Positions 1 to 11,785 of a stretch of DNA of 15,599 nucleotides are shown piece by piece. This stretch comes from an uncultured Pseudorhodoferax sp. (GTDB lineage Bacteria; Pseudomonadota; Gammaproteobacteria; Burkholderiales; Burkholderiaceae). The stretch spans positions 1 to 15,599 of the forward strand of contig CAJYRH010000436.1 of NCBI GenBank assembly GCA_913776795.1. The letters are read 5' to 3'. Position numbers and translations under genes: made by a program. Every line of letters begins with the position of its first letter. Positions within the stretch are counted from its first letter, which is position 1. The notes beneath the pieces were generated by a model, which searched no databases, had not been told where the DNA came from, and saw nothing but the letters and a program-made list of their open reading frames with translations.

Positions 1-2716
<2,716 letters not shown>

Positions 2717-2724
<8 letters not shown>

Positions 2725-3529
2725 ACGCCGCTTCCAGAAGAGGACGCTGTTCCTATTGGCCTACCTGGTCTTCGCGCTGCTGCCCATCTACTGGATGGTC
2801 AACATGTCGTTCAAGACCAATGCGGAGATCCTGTCCAGCTTCTCGCTGGTGCCGCGCGCGTTCACCTGGGACAACTACCGCACCATCATGACCGATTCCT
2901 CGTGGTACGGCGGCTACATCAATAGCCTGATCTACGTGGGCATCAACACCGTGATCTCGCTGTTGGTGGCGCTGCCGGCCGCCTACGCGTTCTCGCGCTA
3001 CAGCTTCCTGGGCGACAAGCATGTGTTCTTCTGGCTGCTGACCAACCGGATGACGCCGCCCGCGGTGTTCCTGCTGCCGTTCTTCCAGCTCTACACCACG
3101 GTGGGCCTGATGGACACGCACGTGGCCGTGGCGCTGGCGCACCTGCTGTTCAACGTGCCGCTGGCGGTGTGGATCCTGGAGGGCTTCATGAGCGGCATCC
3201 CGCGCGAGATCGACGAGACGGCTTACATCGACGGTTACAGCTTCCCGCGCTTCTTCCTCACCATCTTCCTGCCGCTGATCAAGGCCGGCGTGGGCGTGGC
3301 GGCGTTCTTCTGCTTCATGTTCAGCTGGGTGGAATTGCTGCTGGCGCGCACGCTGACCAGCGTGAACGCCAAGCCCATCGTGGCCACGATGACGCGCACG
3401 GTGAGTGCGTCGGGCATGGACTGGGCGACCTTGGCCGCGGCCGGGGTGCTGACCATCGTGCCGGGTGCCATCGTGATCTGGTTCGTGCGCAACTACATCG
3501 CCAAGGGCTTCGCGATGGGGCGGGTATGA
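2717..3529 (+). CDS. glpQ: Glycerol ABC transporter permease, GlpQ-like
   Basis: This is the second inner-membrane permease, 270 residues, of the MalG/UgpE type. Hydrophobic segments are visible near 11-30, 68-93, 103-122, 135-157, 190-210 and 238-258. The EAA loop is at about 165-186 (EIDETAYIDGYSFPRFF, followed by the IFLP part). It diverges slightly, with tyrosine where alanine is usual after DG. AAGGAGG at 2704-2710 lies 6 bases before the ATG, and the gene overlaps glpP by 8 bases. This is not the E. coli glycerophosphodiesterase of the same name. After its stop the operon loosens: 130 bases with repeats and a hairpin precede the next gene. Confidence 0.93.
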
Positions 3530-3531
3530 AG

Positions 3532-3623
3532 CGAAGGACGCGGGGGCTCCGCTTGCGGGGATCGACCATCGCAATGCCTGCTTGCAGCCGAAGGACGCGG
3601 TGCCCTTCGGCTGCGCTGGCAGG
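3532..3623 (+). repeat. Intercistronic direct repeat and hairpin between glpQ and the DUF2160 gene
   Basis: A 12-base direct repeat CGAAGGACGCGG occurs at 3532-3543 and again at 3589-3600. The second copy sits inside a hairpin with a perfect 11-base stem, GCAGCCGAAGG (3584-3594) with CCTTCGGCTGC (3604-3614), and a 9-base loop. A further CCTGC/GCAGG pairing (3577-3581 with 3619-3623) can extend it across an internal loop. There is no run of T after the stem, so it is not a standard intrinsic terminator. It may protect or process the mRNA and so set different expression levels for the two parts of the operon. That role is inferred. Confidence 0.7.
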
Positions 3624-3659
3624 GGCAGCGTGAGGCACTGAACGTATGAGGAGTTGCTG

Positions 3660-3968
3660 ATGTTCGAGTGGATGGCCTGGACGCTGCCGGTCGCGGTGTT
3701 CTTCTGCTGCATCGTCGCGATGCTGGTGGGCATGACGCTGTGGGAGCTCAGGTCGCCGACCACGTTGCGGCGCGGCTTCCTGCCGATCGCCACCACGCGC
3801 GGCGACCGCCTGTTCATCGGCCTGCTGTCGGCCGCCTACGTGAACCTGGCCTTCGTCGGCCTGTCGGGCCGGTTCGCCGAGTGGTTTGCACTGGAGGCCG
3901 AGCCGTCGGTCTGGATCAGCTTCGTCGTTTCCATGCTGTTGCTGGCGCTGGTGATGCGCAAGGGGTAA
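3660..3968 (+). CDS. Small integral membrane protein, DUF2160 family, of the glycerol transporter operon
   Basis: This is a 102-residue protein with about three membrane segments (8-29, 51-69, 84-99). A basic, cytoplasm-type loop carries RRGFLPIATTRGDR (37-50), which I recognise as the DUF2160 hallmark. Homologues sit beside permease genes of GlpSTPQV-type glycerol transporters. Their biochemical role is not established as far as I know; an accessory or assembly subunit is a reasonable guess. GAGGAG at 3648-3653 is 6 bases before the ATG at 3660, which favours that start over the TTG at 3654. It lies between the permeases and the binding protein gene. Confidence 0.85.
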   Translation: MFEWMAWTLPVAVFFCCIVAMLVGMTLWELRSPTTLRRGFLPIATTRGDRLFIGLLSAAYVNLAFVGLSGRFAEWFALEAEPSVWISFVVSMLLLALVMRKG

Positions 3969-4043
3969 GGATTCGAGGATCGGCCTGCTGCCCCCGGCAG
4001 CCGAGCGTTGTGTGAGCCAGGGGGTTCTATGAGGAGACACGTC

Positions 4044-5774
<1,731 letters not shown>

Positions 5775-5780
5775 TCGGCC

Positions 5781-5858
5781 GCGCGCCGCCTGCCATCCGG
5801 GTCGCGGCGCGCACCAGGGCCGCGCGGCGCCATCCGCGCCGCGCGGTCCCACCATCCG
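5781..5858 (+). repeat. Tandem GC-rich hairpins and CCATCCG repeats just before glpD
   Basis: The 84-base gap between glpV and glpD holds two hairpins. The first pairs GCGCGCCGC (5781-5789) with GCGGCGCGC (5804-5812). The second has a 14-base stem, 5817-5830 with 5836-5849, including one G-T pair, around the loop CATCC, and ends 9 bases before the glpD start codon. The heptamer CCATCCG occurs three times, at 5793-5799, 5830-5836 and 5852-5858. No Shine-Dalgarno motif is obvious ahead of glpD. The second hairpin could damp transcription or translation of glpD or stabilise the upstream mRNA; no T tract follows, so a standard terminator is unlikely. Confidence 0.75.
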
Positions 5859-7460
5859 ATGAATTCCATTGCACCTTCCCCTCTGCGCACCGAGCGTGCC
5901 GCCTTGTTCGCGGCGCTCGGTGCAGCGCCTGCTTTCGACATCGCCATCGTCGGCGGTGGCGCCACCGGCCTGGGCGTGGCCGTGGACGCGGCCTCGCGCG
6001 GGCTGCGCACCCTGCTCGTGGACTCCCACGACTTCGCCAAGGGCACGTCGTCACGCGCGACCAAGCTGGTGCACGGCGGTGTGCGGTATCTGGCACAGGG
6101 CAACGTGGGCCTGGTGCGAGAGGCGTTGCACGAGCGCACCACGCTCTTGCACAACGCGCCGCATCTGGCCCAGCCGCTGGCCTTCGTGATGCCTTGTTAC
6201 GCGCTGTGGGAGGGGCCGTTCTACGGCGCCGGCCTCAAGGCCTACGACCTGCTCGCCGGCGATGCGGGCCTGGGCTCCACGCGATTCCTGTCGCGCGGCG
6301 GCGTGCTGTCAGCCCTTCCCAACATCCGGCCGCAGGGGCTGAAGGGCGGGGTGCTGTACTGGGATGGCCAGTTCGACGATGCGCGCCTCGCGCTGGCGTT
6401 GGCGCGCACGGCTGCCCGGCACGGTGCCCTGGCCATCAACTACTGTGCTGCCACGGGTCTCGTGCACGAGGGGGGCAAGCTGGTGGGGCTGACGCTGCAA
6501 GACCGCGAAACGGGTGCCGTCCACGAAGTGCGCGCCGGCTGCGTGGTCAATGCCACGGGTGTGTGGGTCGACCAGTTGCGTGCCCAGGACGCCCAGGCAC
6601 TGGCGCGGCCGGTCACGCCCATCGTGGCCCCCAGCCAGGGTGTGCACGCCGTGGTCGATCGCTCCTTCATGCCGACCGACCACGCGCTGCTGGTGCCCAA
6701 GACGGCAGACGGCCGCGTGCTGTTTGCCGTGCCCTGGCTCGGCAAGCTGATCCTGGGCACGACCGACACGCCGCGCCAGGATCTGCCCTACGAGCCGCGC
6801 CCGTTCGCCGAGGAGCTGGACTTCATCCTGCGCGAATCGGCGCGCTACCTGGCGCGCCCGCCCCTGCGCAGCGACATCCTGAGCTGCTGGGTCGGCCTGC
6901 GTCCGCTGGTCAAGCCCTCGGGCGACGATGCCGCCACCAAGAAGATCAGCCGCGAACACACGGTTCAGGTCAGCGCGAGCGGCCTGGTCACCGTGACCGG
7001 CGGCAAATGGACCACCTACCGGGCCATGGCCGAGGATGTGTTGCAGCAATGCTACGGACGACAGCTGTTGCCGGGCCAGGCACCATGCCGCACGCAGCGT
7101 CTGCGGCTGGTCGGCGCCGACGACCTGCTGCCGCAGGACAGGCCTGCGATGAGTGCCCCCCAAGGCCGCCAGGGCTATGGCAGCGACTGGCCGCTCGTGG
7201 CTGCCACTGCAGGAAGTGAGCGCATGCTCGGCTCTGGCGTCAGCGAAGCCATGGTGCGCTTCGCGGCGCGCCACGAATACGCACGTACGGTGGAGGATGT
7301 GCTGGCCCGCCGTGTACGCCTGTTGTTCCTCGACGCGCGTCAGGCCGCAGCGCTGGCGCAACCTGTCGCCGACATCCTGCGCGATGAAGGCTGCCCCGCG
7401 CCGGACGCCGAGGCCTTCCAGGCCCTTGCGCATTCCTACCTGCCGGGCCAGGCGTCCTGA
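5859..7460 (+). CDS. glpD: Aerobic (FAD-dependent) glycerol-3-phosphate dehydrogenase
   Basis: GlpD oxidises sn-glycerol-3-phosphate to dihydroxyacetone phosphate at the cytoplasmic face of the inner membrane and passes electrons via FAD to quinone. The 533-residue product has the dinucleotide-binding motif IVGGGATGLG (30-39) and the family hallmark KGTSSRATKLVHGGVRYL (61-78). It also has GGKWTTYRAMAED near residue 380-392 and the C-terminal helical domain with EYARTVEDVLARRVRLLFLD (473-492). Length is normal for the family. The ATG at 5859 leaves a normal N-terminus before the FAD motif, though its ribosome-binding site is weak. It completes the pathway begun by the glycerol transporter. Glycerol kinase is not in the window and may lie upstream. 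Only 13 bases separate its stop from the -35 box of the ribosomal operon promoter. Confidence 0.96.
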   Translation: MNSIAPSPLRTERAALFAALGAAPAFDIAIVGGGATGLGVAVDAASRGLRTLLVDSHDFAKGTSSRATKLVHGGVRYLAQGNVGLVREALHERTTLLHNAPHLAQPLAFVMPCYALWEGPFYGAGLKAYDLLAGDAGLGSTRFLSRGGVLSALPNIRPQGLKGGVLYWDGQFDDARLALALARTAARHGALAINYCAATGLVHEGGKLVGLTLQDRETGAVHEVRAGCVVNATGVWVDQLRAQDAQALARPVTPIVAPSQGVHAVVDRSFMPTDHALLVPKTADGRVLFAVPWLGKLILGTTDTPRQDLPYEPRPFAEELDFILRESARYLARPPLRSDILSCWVGLRPLVKPSGDDAATKKISREHTVQVSASGLVTVTGGKWTTYRAMAEDVLQQCYGRQLLPGQAPCRTQRLRLVGADDLLPQDRPAMSAPQGRQGYGSDWPLVAATAGSERMLGSGVSEAMVRFAARHEYARTVEDVLARRVRLLFLDARQAAALAQPVADILRDEGCPAPDAEAFQALAHSYLPGQAS

Positions 7461-7473
7461 CCGATCCAGGCGC

Positions 7474-7502
7474 TTGACACGCCTTCGCCGCGCGCACATA
7501 AT
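7474..7502 (+). promoter_or_regulatory. Sigma-70 promoter of the spc ribosomal protein operon
   Basis: A perfect -35 box TTGACA (7474-7479) and a -10 box CATAAT (7497-7502) are separated by the ideal 17 bases. Transcription would begin near 7508-7510, giving a leader of about 155 bases before rplN. The strength of the match suits a ribosomal protein operon. No intrinsic terminator lies between glpD and this promoter, so glp transcripts may read into the ribosomal genes. Confidence 0.85.
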
Positions 7503-7508
7503 CGCGGG

Positions 7509-7665
7509 CTTCGCCCTTAAAAGCGATGGAAGTTTCTTGCCCAAACGTGAACGCTCCGAGTGGTTCGGAGTGTGAGCGACGGGCCCAAGACTGACCAGGC
7601 GGGTTGCAGGTTTCGGGGTTGTCCCGGCGCCGCAGCCCTCCCGGTACAAGTTGGGAATACGCTAA
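7509..7665 (+). promoter_or_regulatory. Structured 5' leader of rplN (two hairpins)
   Basis: The untranslated leader can fold into two domains. Domain 1 has a 9-base stem, 7551-7559 with 7565-7573 (one G-T pair), loop GTGGT. It is enclosed by TCTTG/CAAGA (7535-7539 with 7586-7590) and CCC/GGG pairs with a 2-base bulge. Domain 2 pairs GGGTTGC (7601-7607) with GCAGCCC (7632-7638) and carries an inner CGGG/CCCG stem (7614-7617 with 7623-7626). The ribosome-binding site is weak (GGGA at about 7653-7656). Such a leader in front of a ribosomal operon suggests feedback by a ribosomal protein, but which protein, if any, cannot be told from the sequence. Confidence 0.6.
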
Positions 7666-8034
7666 ATGATCCAAACTGAATCCCGGCTGGACGTGGCCGA
7701 CAACACGGGTGCGAAGTCCGTCCTGTGCATCAAGGTGCTGGGTGGTTCCAAGCGCCGCTATGCCAGCGTCGGCGACATCATCAAGGTGAGCATCAAGGAA
7801 GCCGCTCCCCGCGGTCGCGTCAAGAAGGGCGAGATCTACAGCGCCGTCGTGGTGCGCACCGCCAAGGGCATCCGCCGCGGCGATGGCTCGCTCGTCAAGT
7901 TCGACGGCAATGCCGCCGTGCTGCTCAATACCAAGCTGGAGCCCATCGGCACCCGCATCTTCGGACCGGTGACGCGCGAGCTGCGCACCGAGAAGTTCAT
8001 GAAGATCGTGTCCCTGGCCCCTGAAGTTCTGTAA
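7666..8034 (+). CDS. rplN: 50S ribosomal protein L14
   Basis: L14 binds 23S rRNA near the subunit interface and contributes to bridges with 16S rRNA. The 122-residue length is exact for the family. The N-terminus [17 protein letters not shown] and the [18 protein letters not shown] stretch (71-88) are conserved. It is the first gene of the spc block here and is read from the promoter at 7474-7502. In most bacteria rpsQ would precede it; here glpD does. It is separated from rplX by 9 bases. Confidence 0.98.
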   Translation: MIQTESRLDVADNTGAKSVLCIKVLGGSKRRYASVGDIIKVSIKEAAPRGRVKKGEIYSAVVVRTAKGIRRGDGSLVKFDGNAAVLLNTKLEPIGTRIFGPVTRELRTEKFMKIVSLAPEVL

Positions 8035-8043
8035 GAGGACGCC

Positions 8044-8367
8044 ATGAACAAGATTCGCAAGGGCGACGAAGTGATCGTGCTGACCGGGCGCGACAAGGGC
8101 AAGCGCGGCAAGGTGCTGCTGCGTGCGGACGATTCGCATCTGGTGGTCGAGGGTATCAACCTCGTCAAGAAGCATGTGAAGCCGAACCCCATGAAAGGCA
8201 CCACCGGCGGCATCGTGGAAAAGGGCATGCCCATCCATCAATCCAACGTGGCGATCTTCAACGCCGCCACCGGCAAGGCCGACCGCGTGGGCATCAAGCT
8301 GTCCGCAGATGGCAAGACGCGCACCCGCGTGTTCAAGTCCAGCGGCGAAGAAATCAAGGTGGCATGA
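8044..8367 (+). CDS. rplX: 50S ribosomal protein L24
   Basis: L24 is an early 50S assembly protein that nucleates folding of the 5' part of 23S rRNA. The 107-residue product starts with the KOW motif (about residues 5-25, [20 protein letters not shown]). The following stretch [11 protein letters not shown] is also typical. An AGAGGA ribosome-binding site overlaps the rplN stop region (8034-8039). Its stop is 2 bases before the preferred rplE start, so translation of the two genes is probably coupled. Confidence 0.98.
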   Translation: MNKIRKGDEVIVLTGRDKGKRGKVLLRADDSHLVVEGINLVKKHVKPNPMKGTTGGIVEKGMPIHQSNVAIFNAATGKADRVGIKLSADGKTRTRVFKSSGEEIKVA

Positions 8368-8369
8368 CC

Positions 8370-8909
8370 ATGGCACGACTGCAAGAACACTATCGCGACA
8401 AGGTCGCTCCCGAGCTGACCGCCAAGTTCGGCTACAAGTCGCCGATGCAGGTCCCGCGCCTGACCAAGATCACGCTGAACATGGGCGTGAGCGAGGCCGT
8501 CGCCGACAAGAAGATCATGGACAACGCCGTCGGCGACCTGACCAAGATCGCCGGCCAGAAGCCCGTCGTGACCAAGGCCAAGAAGGCCATCGCCGGCTTC
8601 AAGATCCGTGAAGGCCAGGCCATCGGTTGCATGGTCACGCTGCGCGGCGTGAAGATGTACGAGTTCCTGGACCGCTTCGTCACCGTGGCCCTGCCGCGCG
8701 TGCGCGACTTCCGCGGCATCAGCGGCCGCGCCTTCGATGGCCGCGGCAACTACAACATCGGGGTCAAGGAACAGATCATCTTCCCCGAGATCGAGTACGA
8801 CAAGGTCGACGCCCTGCGCGGCCTGAACATCAGCATCACCACGACGGCCAAGACCGACGAAGAGTGCAAGGCACTGCTCGCCGGCTTCAAATTCCCGTTC
8901 AAGAACTGA
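8370..8909 (+). CDS. rplE: 50S ribosomal protein L5
   Basis: L5 binds 5S rRNA and forms part of the central protuberance, contacting P-site tRNA. With the ATG at 8370 the product has 179 residues and begins [16 protein letters not shown], as in related betaproteobacteria. The ATG at 8364, overlapping the rplX stop, would add two residues, but the AAGGTGG at 8356-8362 lies too close to it. Conserved segments include [15 protein letters not shown] and [18 protein letters not shown]. In E. coli the S8 protein represses spc translation at this rplX-rplE boundary. I do not see a convincing equivalent structure here. Confidence 0.97.
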   Translation: MARLQEHYRDKVAPELTAKFGYKSPMQVPRLTKITLNMGVSEAVADKKIMDNAVGDLTKIAGQKPVVTKAKKAIAGFKIREGQAIGCMVTLRGVKMYEFLDRFVTVALPRVRDFRGISGRAFDGRGNYNIGVKEQIIFPEIEYDKVDALRGLNISITTTAKTDEECKALLAGFKFPFKN

Positions 8910-8919
8910 GGACAGATCC

Positions 8920-9225
8920 ATGGCCAAAAAAGCTTTGATCGAACGCGAACTGAAGCGGGACCGTCTGGTTGCCAAGTACGCAGCCAAGCATGCCGAGCTC
9001 AAGGGCATCGCCAACAGCGCCAAGCACAGCGACGAAGAGCGCGATGCCGCACGCCAGGCGCTGCAGAAGCTGCCGCGCAACGCCAACCCCACGCGCCAGC
9101 GCAACCGCTGCGAAATCACGGGTCGCCCCCGTGGCACCTTCCGTCAATTCGGCCTGGCCCGCGCCAAGATCCGCGAACTGGCGTTCGCGGGCGACATCCC
9201 TGGCGTGACCAAGGCCAGCTGGTAA
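8920..9225 (+). CDS. rpsN: 30S ribosomal protein S14 (zinc-free long form)
   Basis: S14 is a late-assembling protein of the 30S head. The 101-residue length and the presence of a single cysteine, in [11 protein letters not shown] (near residue 61-71), instead of a four-cysteine zinc site mark the long zinc-independent form. The C-terminus [11 protein letters not shown] is typical. It sits 10 bases after rplE and 18 before rpsH, in the standard order. Confidence 0.98.
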   Translation: MAKKALIERELKRDRLVAKYAAKHAELKGIANSAKHSDEERDAARQALQKLPRNANPTRQRNRCEITGRPRGTFRQFGLARAKIRELAFAGDIPGVTKASW

Positions 9226-9243
9226 GCAGGCAGGAGATTCGAA

Positions 9244-9639
9244 ATGAGCATGAGTGATCCGATCGCCGATCTGCTGACCCGCATCCGCAACGCGCAGATG
9301 GTGTCCAAGACGACGGTGACGCTGCCTTCTTCCAAAGTGAAGATCGCCATCGCCCAGGTCCTGAAGGACGAGGGTTACATCGACGGTTTCCGCGTTGTCC
9401 AGGACGGCAACAAGTCCGAGCTGGAAATCGCGCTGAAGTATTACGCCGGCCGCCCGGTGATCGAGCGCATCGAGCGCGTCAGCCGTCCCGGCCTGCGCGT
9501 CTACAAGGGACGCAACGCCATTCCCCAGGTCCAGAACGGACTGGGCGTGGCCATCGTGACGACGCCCATGGGCGTCATGACCGACCGCAAGGCGCGCGCA
9601 TCCGGTGTGGGTGGCGAAGTCCTTTGCTACGTCGCCTAA
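9244..9639 (+). CDS. rpsH: 30S ribosomal protein S8
   Basis: S8 is a primary 16S rRNA-binding protein needed for assembly of the 30S platform, and in E. coli it is the translational repressor of the spc operon. The 131-residue product begins [19 protein letters not shown]. It ends with the RNA-binding region [20 protein letters not shown] (112-131 with the last residues). AGGAG at 9232-9236 lies 7 bases before the ATG. If autoregulation exists here, this protein is the first candidate regulator. Confidence 0.98.
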   Translation: MSMSDPIADLLTRIRNAQMVSKTTVTLPSSKVKIAIAQVLKDEGYIDGFRVVQDGNKSELEIALKYYAGRPVIERIERVSRPGLRVYKGRNAIPQVQNGLGVAIVTTPMGVMTDRKARASGVGGEVLCYVA

Positions 9640-9663
9640 ACCGGCAGCCAGGAGAAAGAGCAC

Positions 9664-10197
9664 ATGTCTCGAGTAGGTAAAGCGCCGGTGTCCATCCCTT
9701 CGGGCGTGGACGTGGCGGTCAATGATGGCCAGATCAACGTCAAGGGTTCCGGCGGCCAGCTGTCGTTGGCCCAGAACCGTCTGGTCACGGTCAAGAGCGA
9801 AGGCGGCAAGCTGAGCTTCACGCCGATCGACGAATCGCGCGAAGCCAACGCCATGAGCGGCACCATGCGTCAGCTGGTGAACAACATGGTCGTGGGCGTC
9901 AGCAAGGGCTTCGAGAAGAAGCTGACCCTGATCGGCGTGGGCTACAAGGCCGCCGCCCAGGGCGCCAAGCTGAACCTGGCTGTCGGCTATTCGCACCCCG
10001 TCAATGTGGACATGCCCGCCGGCATCACGGTGGCCACGCCCGCTCCCACGGAAATCGTGATCAAGGGCGCCGACCGCCAACGCGTCGGCCAGATCGCTGC
10101 CGAGATTCGTGCCATCCGTCCGCCCGAGCCCTACAAGGGCAAGGGCATCCGCTACGCGGACGAGAAGGTCACGATCAAGGAAACGAAGAAGAAGTAA
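9664..10197 (+). CDS. rplF: 50S ribosomal protein L6
   Basis: L6 lies near the sarcin-ricin loop and factor-binding site of the 50S subunit. The 177-residue product has the expected two related alpha/beta domains. It begins [17 protein letters not shown] and carries the C-terminal signature [16 protein letters not shown] (about 154-169). AGGAGA at 9650-9655 is 8 bases before the start. Gaps to rpsH (24 bases) and rplR (11 bases) fit a single transcript. Confidence 0.98.
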   Translation: MSRVGKAPVSIPSGVDVAVNDGQINVKGSGGQLSLAQNRLVTVKSEGGKLSFTPIDESREANAMSGTMRQLVNNMVVGVSKGFEKKLTLIGVGYKAAAQGAKLNLAVGYSHPVNVDMPAGITVATPAPTEIVIKGADRQRVGQIAAEIRAIRPPEPYKGKGIRYADEKVTIKETKKK

Positions 10198-10208
10198 GGG
10201 GCAGCATC

Positions 10209-10574
10209 ATGTTGACCAAGAAAGAGCAACGTCTGCGCCGCGCGCGTCAGACCCGTATCCGGATCGCCACGCAAGGTGTTGCACGCCTGACCGTGAACCG
10301 TACCAACCTGCACATCTATGCGACCGTCATCTCCGGCGATGGTGCCAAGGTGCTGGCCTCCGCTTCCACGCAGGAAGCCGATGTCCGCAAGGAACTGGGC
10401 GCCTCCGGCAAGGGTGGCAACGCCGCCGCTGCCACGGTGATCGGCAAGCGCATCGCCGAGAAGGCCAAGGCCGCTGGTGTCGAGAAGGTCGCGTTCGACC
10501 GTTCGGGCTTCGCCTACCACGGCCGCGTCAAGGCTCTGGCCGACGCCGCCCGTGAAGCCGGCCTGCAGTTCTAA
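10209..10574 (+). CDS. rplR: 50S ribosomal protein L18
   Basis: L18 binds 5S rRNA with L5 and helps place it in the central protuberance. The 121-residue product starts [19 protein letters not shown], with the basic N-terminal tail of the family. It ends with the conserved [20 protein letters not shown] segment (97-116). Position between rplF and rpsE is the standard spc order. Confidence 0.98.
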   Translation: MLTKKEQRLRRARQTRIRIATQGVARLTVNRTNLHIYATVISGDGAKVLASASTQEADVRKELGASGKGGNAAAATVIGKRIAEKAKAAGVEKVAFDRSGFAYHGRVKALADAAREAGLQF

Positions 10575-10591
10575 CGAGATCGGAATCCATC

Positions 10592-11116
10592 ATGGCAAGA
10601 ATGCAAGGGAAGATGCAGGGCAAGGCTGAAGGGCCTGAGGACGGCCTGCGCGAGAAGATGATCGCGGTCAACCGCGTGACCAAGGTGGTGAAGGGCGGCC
10701 GCATCCTCGGTTTCGCCGCACTGACCGTGGTCGGCGACGGTGACGGCCGCGTCGGCATGGGCAAGGGCAAGTCCAAGGAAGTGCCTGCGGCTGTGCAGAA
10801 GGCGATGGAAGAAGCCCGTCGCAACATGGTCAAGGTCACGCTGAAGAACGGAACCGTGTTCCACACGGTCCACGGCCACCATGGCGCCTCGCGCGTCATG
10901 ATGAGCCCGGCTCCCAAGGGTACCGGCATCATCGCCGGCGGCCCGATGCGCGCCGTCTTCGAAGTGATGGGCATCACCGACGTCGTGGCCAAGAGCCATG
11001 GCTCGTCCAACCCGTACAACATGGTGCGTGCAACGCTGGACGCGCTGCGCAACTCCACCACGCCGGGCGAGATTGCCGCCAAGCGTGGCAAGACGGTCGA
11101 AGAGATCTTCGGCTGA
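10592..11116 (+). CDS. rpsE: 30S ribosomal protein S5
   Basis: S5 sits at the mRNA entry and decoding region of the 30S subunit and influences translational fidelity. The 174-residue product has the N-terminal double-stranded RNA-binding fold, including [20 protein letters not shown] (31-50), and [20 protein letters not shown] (55-74). The C-terminal domain follows, ending GKTVEEIFG. In other bacteria spectinomycin resistance maps to the loop just before KGGR (around residues 24-31). Here that loop reads [10 protein letters not shown], which looks wild type. Confidence 0.98.
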   Translation: MARMQGKMQGKAEGPEDGLREKMIAVNRVTKVVKGGRILGFAALTVVGDGDGRVGMGKGKSKEVPAAVQKAMEEARRNMVKVTLKNGTVFHTVHGHHGASRVMMSPAPKGTGIIAGGPMRAVFEVMGITDVVAKSHGSSNPYNMVRATLDALRNSTTPGEIAAKRGKTVEEIFG

Positions 11117-11130
11117 GCGAGGGACTGAAC

Positions 11131-11313
11131 ATGTCTACCGAACAAACCGTCAAGGTGCAGCTGGTGCGCAGCCCCATCGGCACCAAGGAATCGCACCGCG
11201 CCACCGTGCGCGGCTTGGGCCTGCGCAAGCTCAACAGCGTGAGCGAACTGAAGGACTCCCCCGAGGTGCGCGGCATGATCAACAAGATCGCCTACCTGGT
11301 GAAGGTCCTGTAA
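11131..11313 (+). CDS. rpmD: 50S ribosomal protein L30
   Basis: L30 is a small 23S rRNA-binding protein of the 50S subunit. The 60-residue product contains the family pattern [20 protein letters not shown] (14-33) and ends in the usual IAYLVKVL. It lies between rpsE and rplO with gaps of 14 and 11 bases. The gene is absent from some bacterial phyla, so an intact copy fits a proteobacterium. Confidence 0.97.
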   Translation: MSTEQTVKVQLVRSPIGTKESHRATVRGLGLRKLNSVSELKDSPEVRGMINKIAYLVKVL

Positions 11314-11324
11314 GAGGAACGACG

Positions 11325-11756
11325 ATGGAACTCAACAGCATCCAACCCGCCGCCGGCGCCAAGCATGCCAAGCGCCGCGTCGGCCGCGGTATCGGCTCCG
11401 GCCTGGGCAAGACCGCAGGCCGCGGTCACAAGGGCCAGAAGTCGCGCTCCGGTGGCTACCACAAGGTCGGCTTCGAGGGCGGTCAAATGCCCATGCATCG
11501 CCGCCTGCCCAAGCGCGGGTTCAAGTCCCACCTGCTGAAGTTCAACGCCGAGGTCACACTCGCCGCGTTGGAGAAGCTGGGCGCGGGCGAAGTGGACGTG
11601 CTGACGCTCAAGCAAGCCGGCCTGATCGCCGAGCAGGCCAAGGTCGTCAAGGTCATCAACACGGGCAAGCTGACGCTGGCCGTGAAGCTGACCGGCATCG
11701 GCGCCACCGCATCTGCCAAGGCTGCCATCGAAGCAGCCGGCGGCAGCCTGGCCTGA
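11325..11756 (+). CDS. rplO: 50S ribosomal protein L15
   Basis: L15 is an assembly protein of the 50S subunit with a glycine- and arginine-rich N-terminal extension that threads into 23S rRNA. The frame is open well upstream of the gene, but the ATG at 11325 is correct. It follows AGAGGA (11313-11318) and gives the typical start [20 protein letters not shown] and a normal length of 143 residues. [20 protein letters not shown] (20-39) is the hallmark motif. secY follows after 29 bases. Confidence 0.98.
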   Translation: MELNSIQPAAGAKHAKRRVGRGIGSGLGKTAGRGHKGQKSRSGGYHKVGFEGGQMPMHRRLPKRGFKSHLLKFNAEVTLAALEKLGAGEVDVLTLKQAGLIAEQAKVVKVINTGKLTLAVKLTGIGATASAKAAIEAAGGSLA

Positions 11757-11785
11757 TCCACAGGTCGTGAACGAGGATTCGCCTG

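Noticed and set aside
5817..5849. Intrinsic terminator after glpV
   Set aside because: The stem is strong but no T tract follows, and glpD in the same pathway follows immediately.
7506..7516. Small GGGC/GCCC hairpin near the predicted transcription start, as a terminator of glpD
   Set aside because: The stem has only four pairs, the following bases are CC/TT then A-rich, and it lies downstream of the new promoter.
7526..7594. A 22-codon frame in the rplN leader (starts MEVSCPNVN), a possible leader peptide
   Set aside because: No Shine-Dalgarno motif precedes its ATG, no run of regulatory codons is seen, and the same bases are better explained by hairpin pairing.
8340..8400. E. coli-like S8 repressor site at the rplX-rplE boundary
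   Set aside because: I could not find a convincing stem with the known bulged core at this place by eye.
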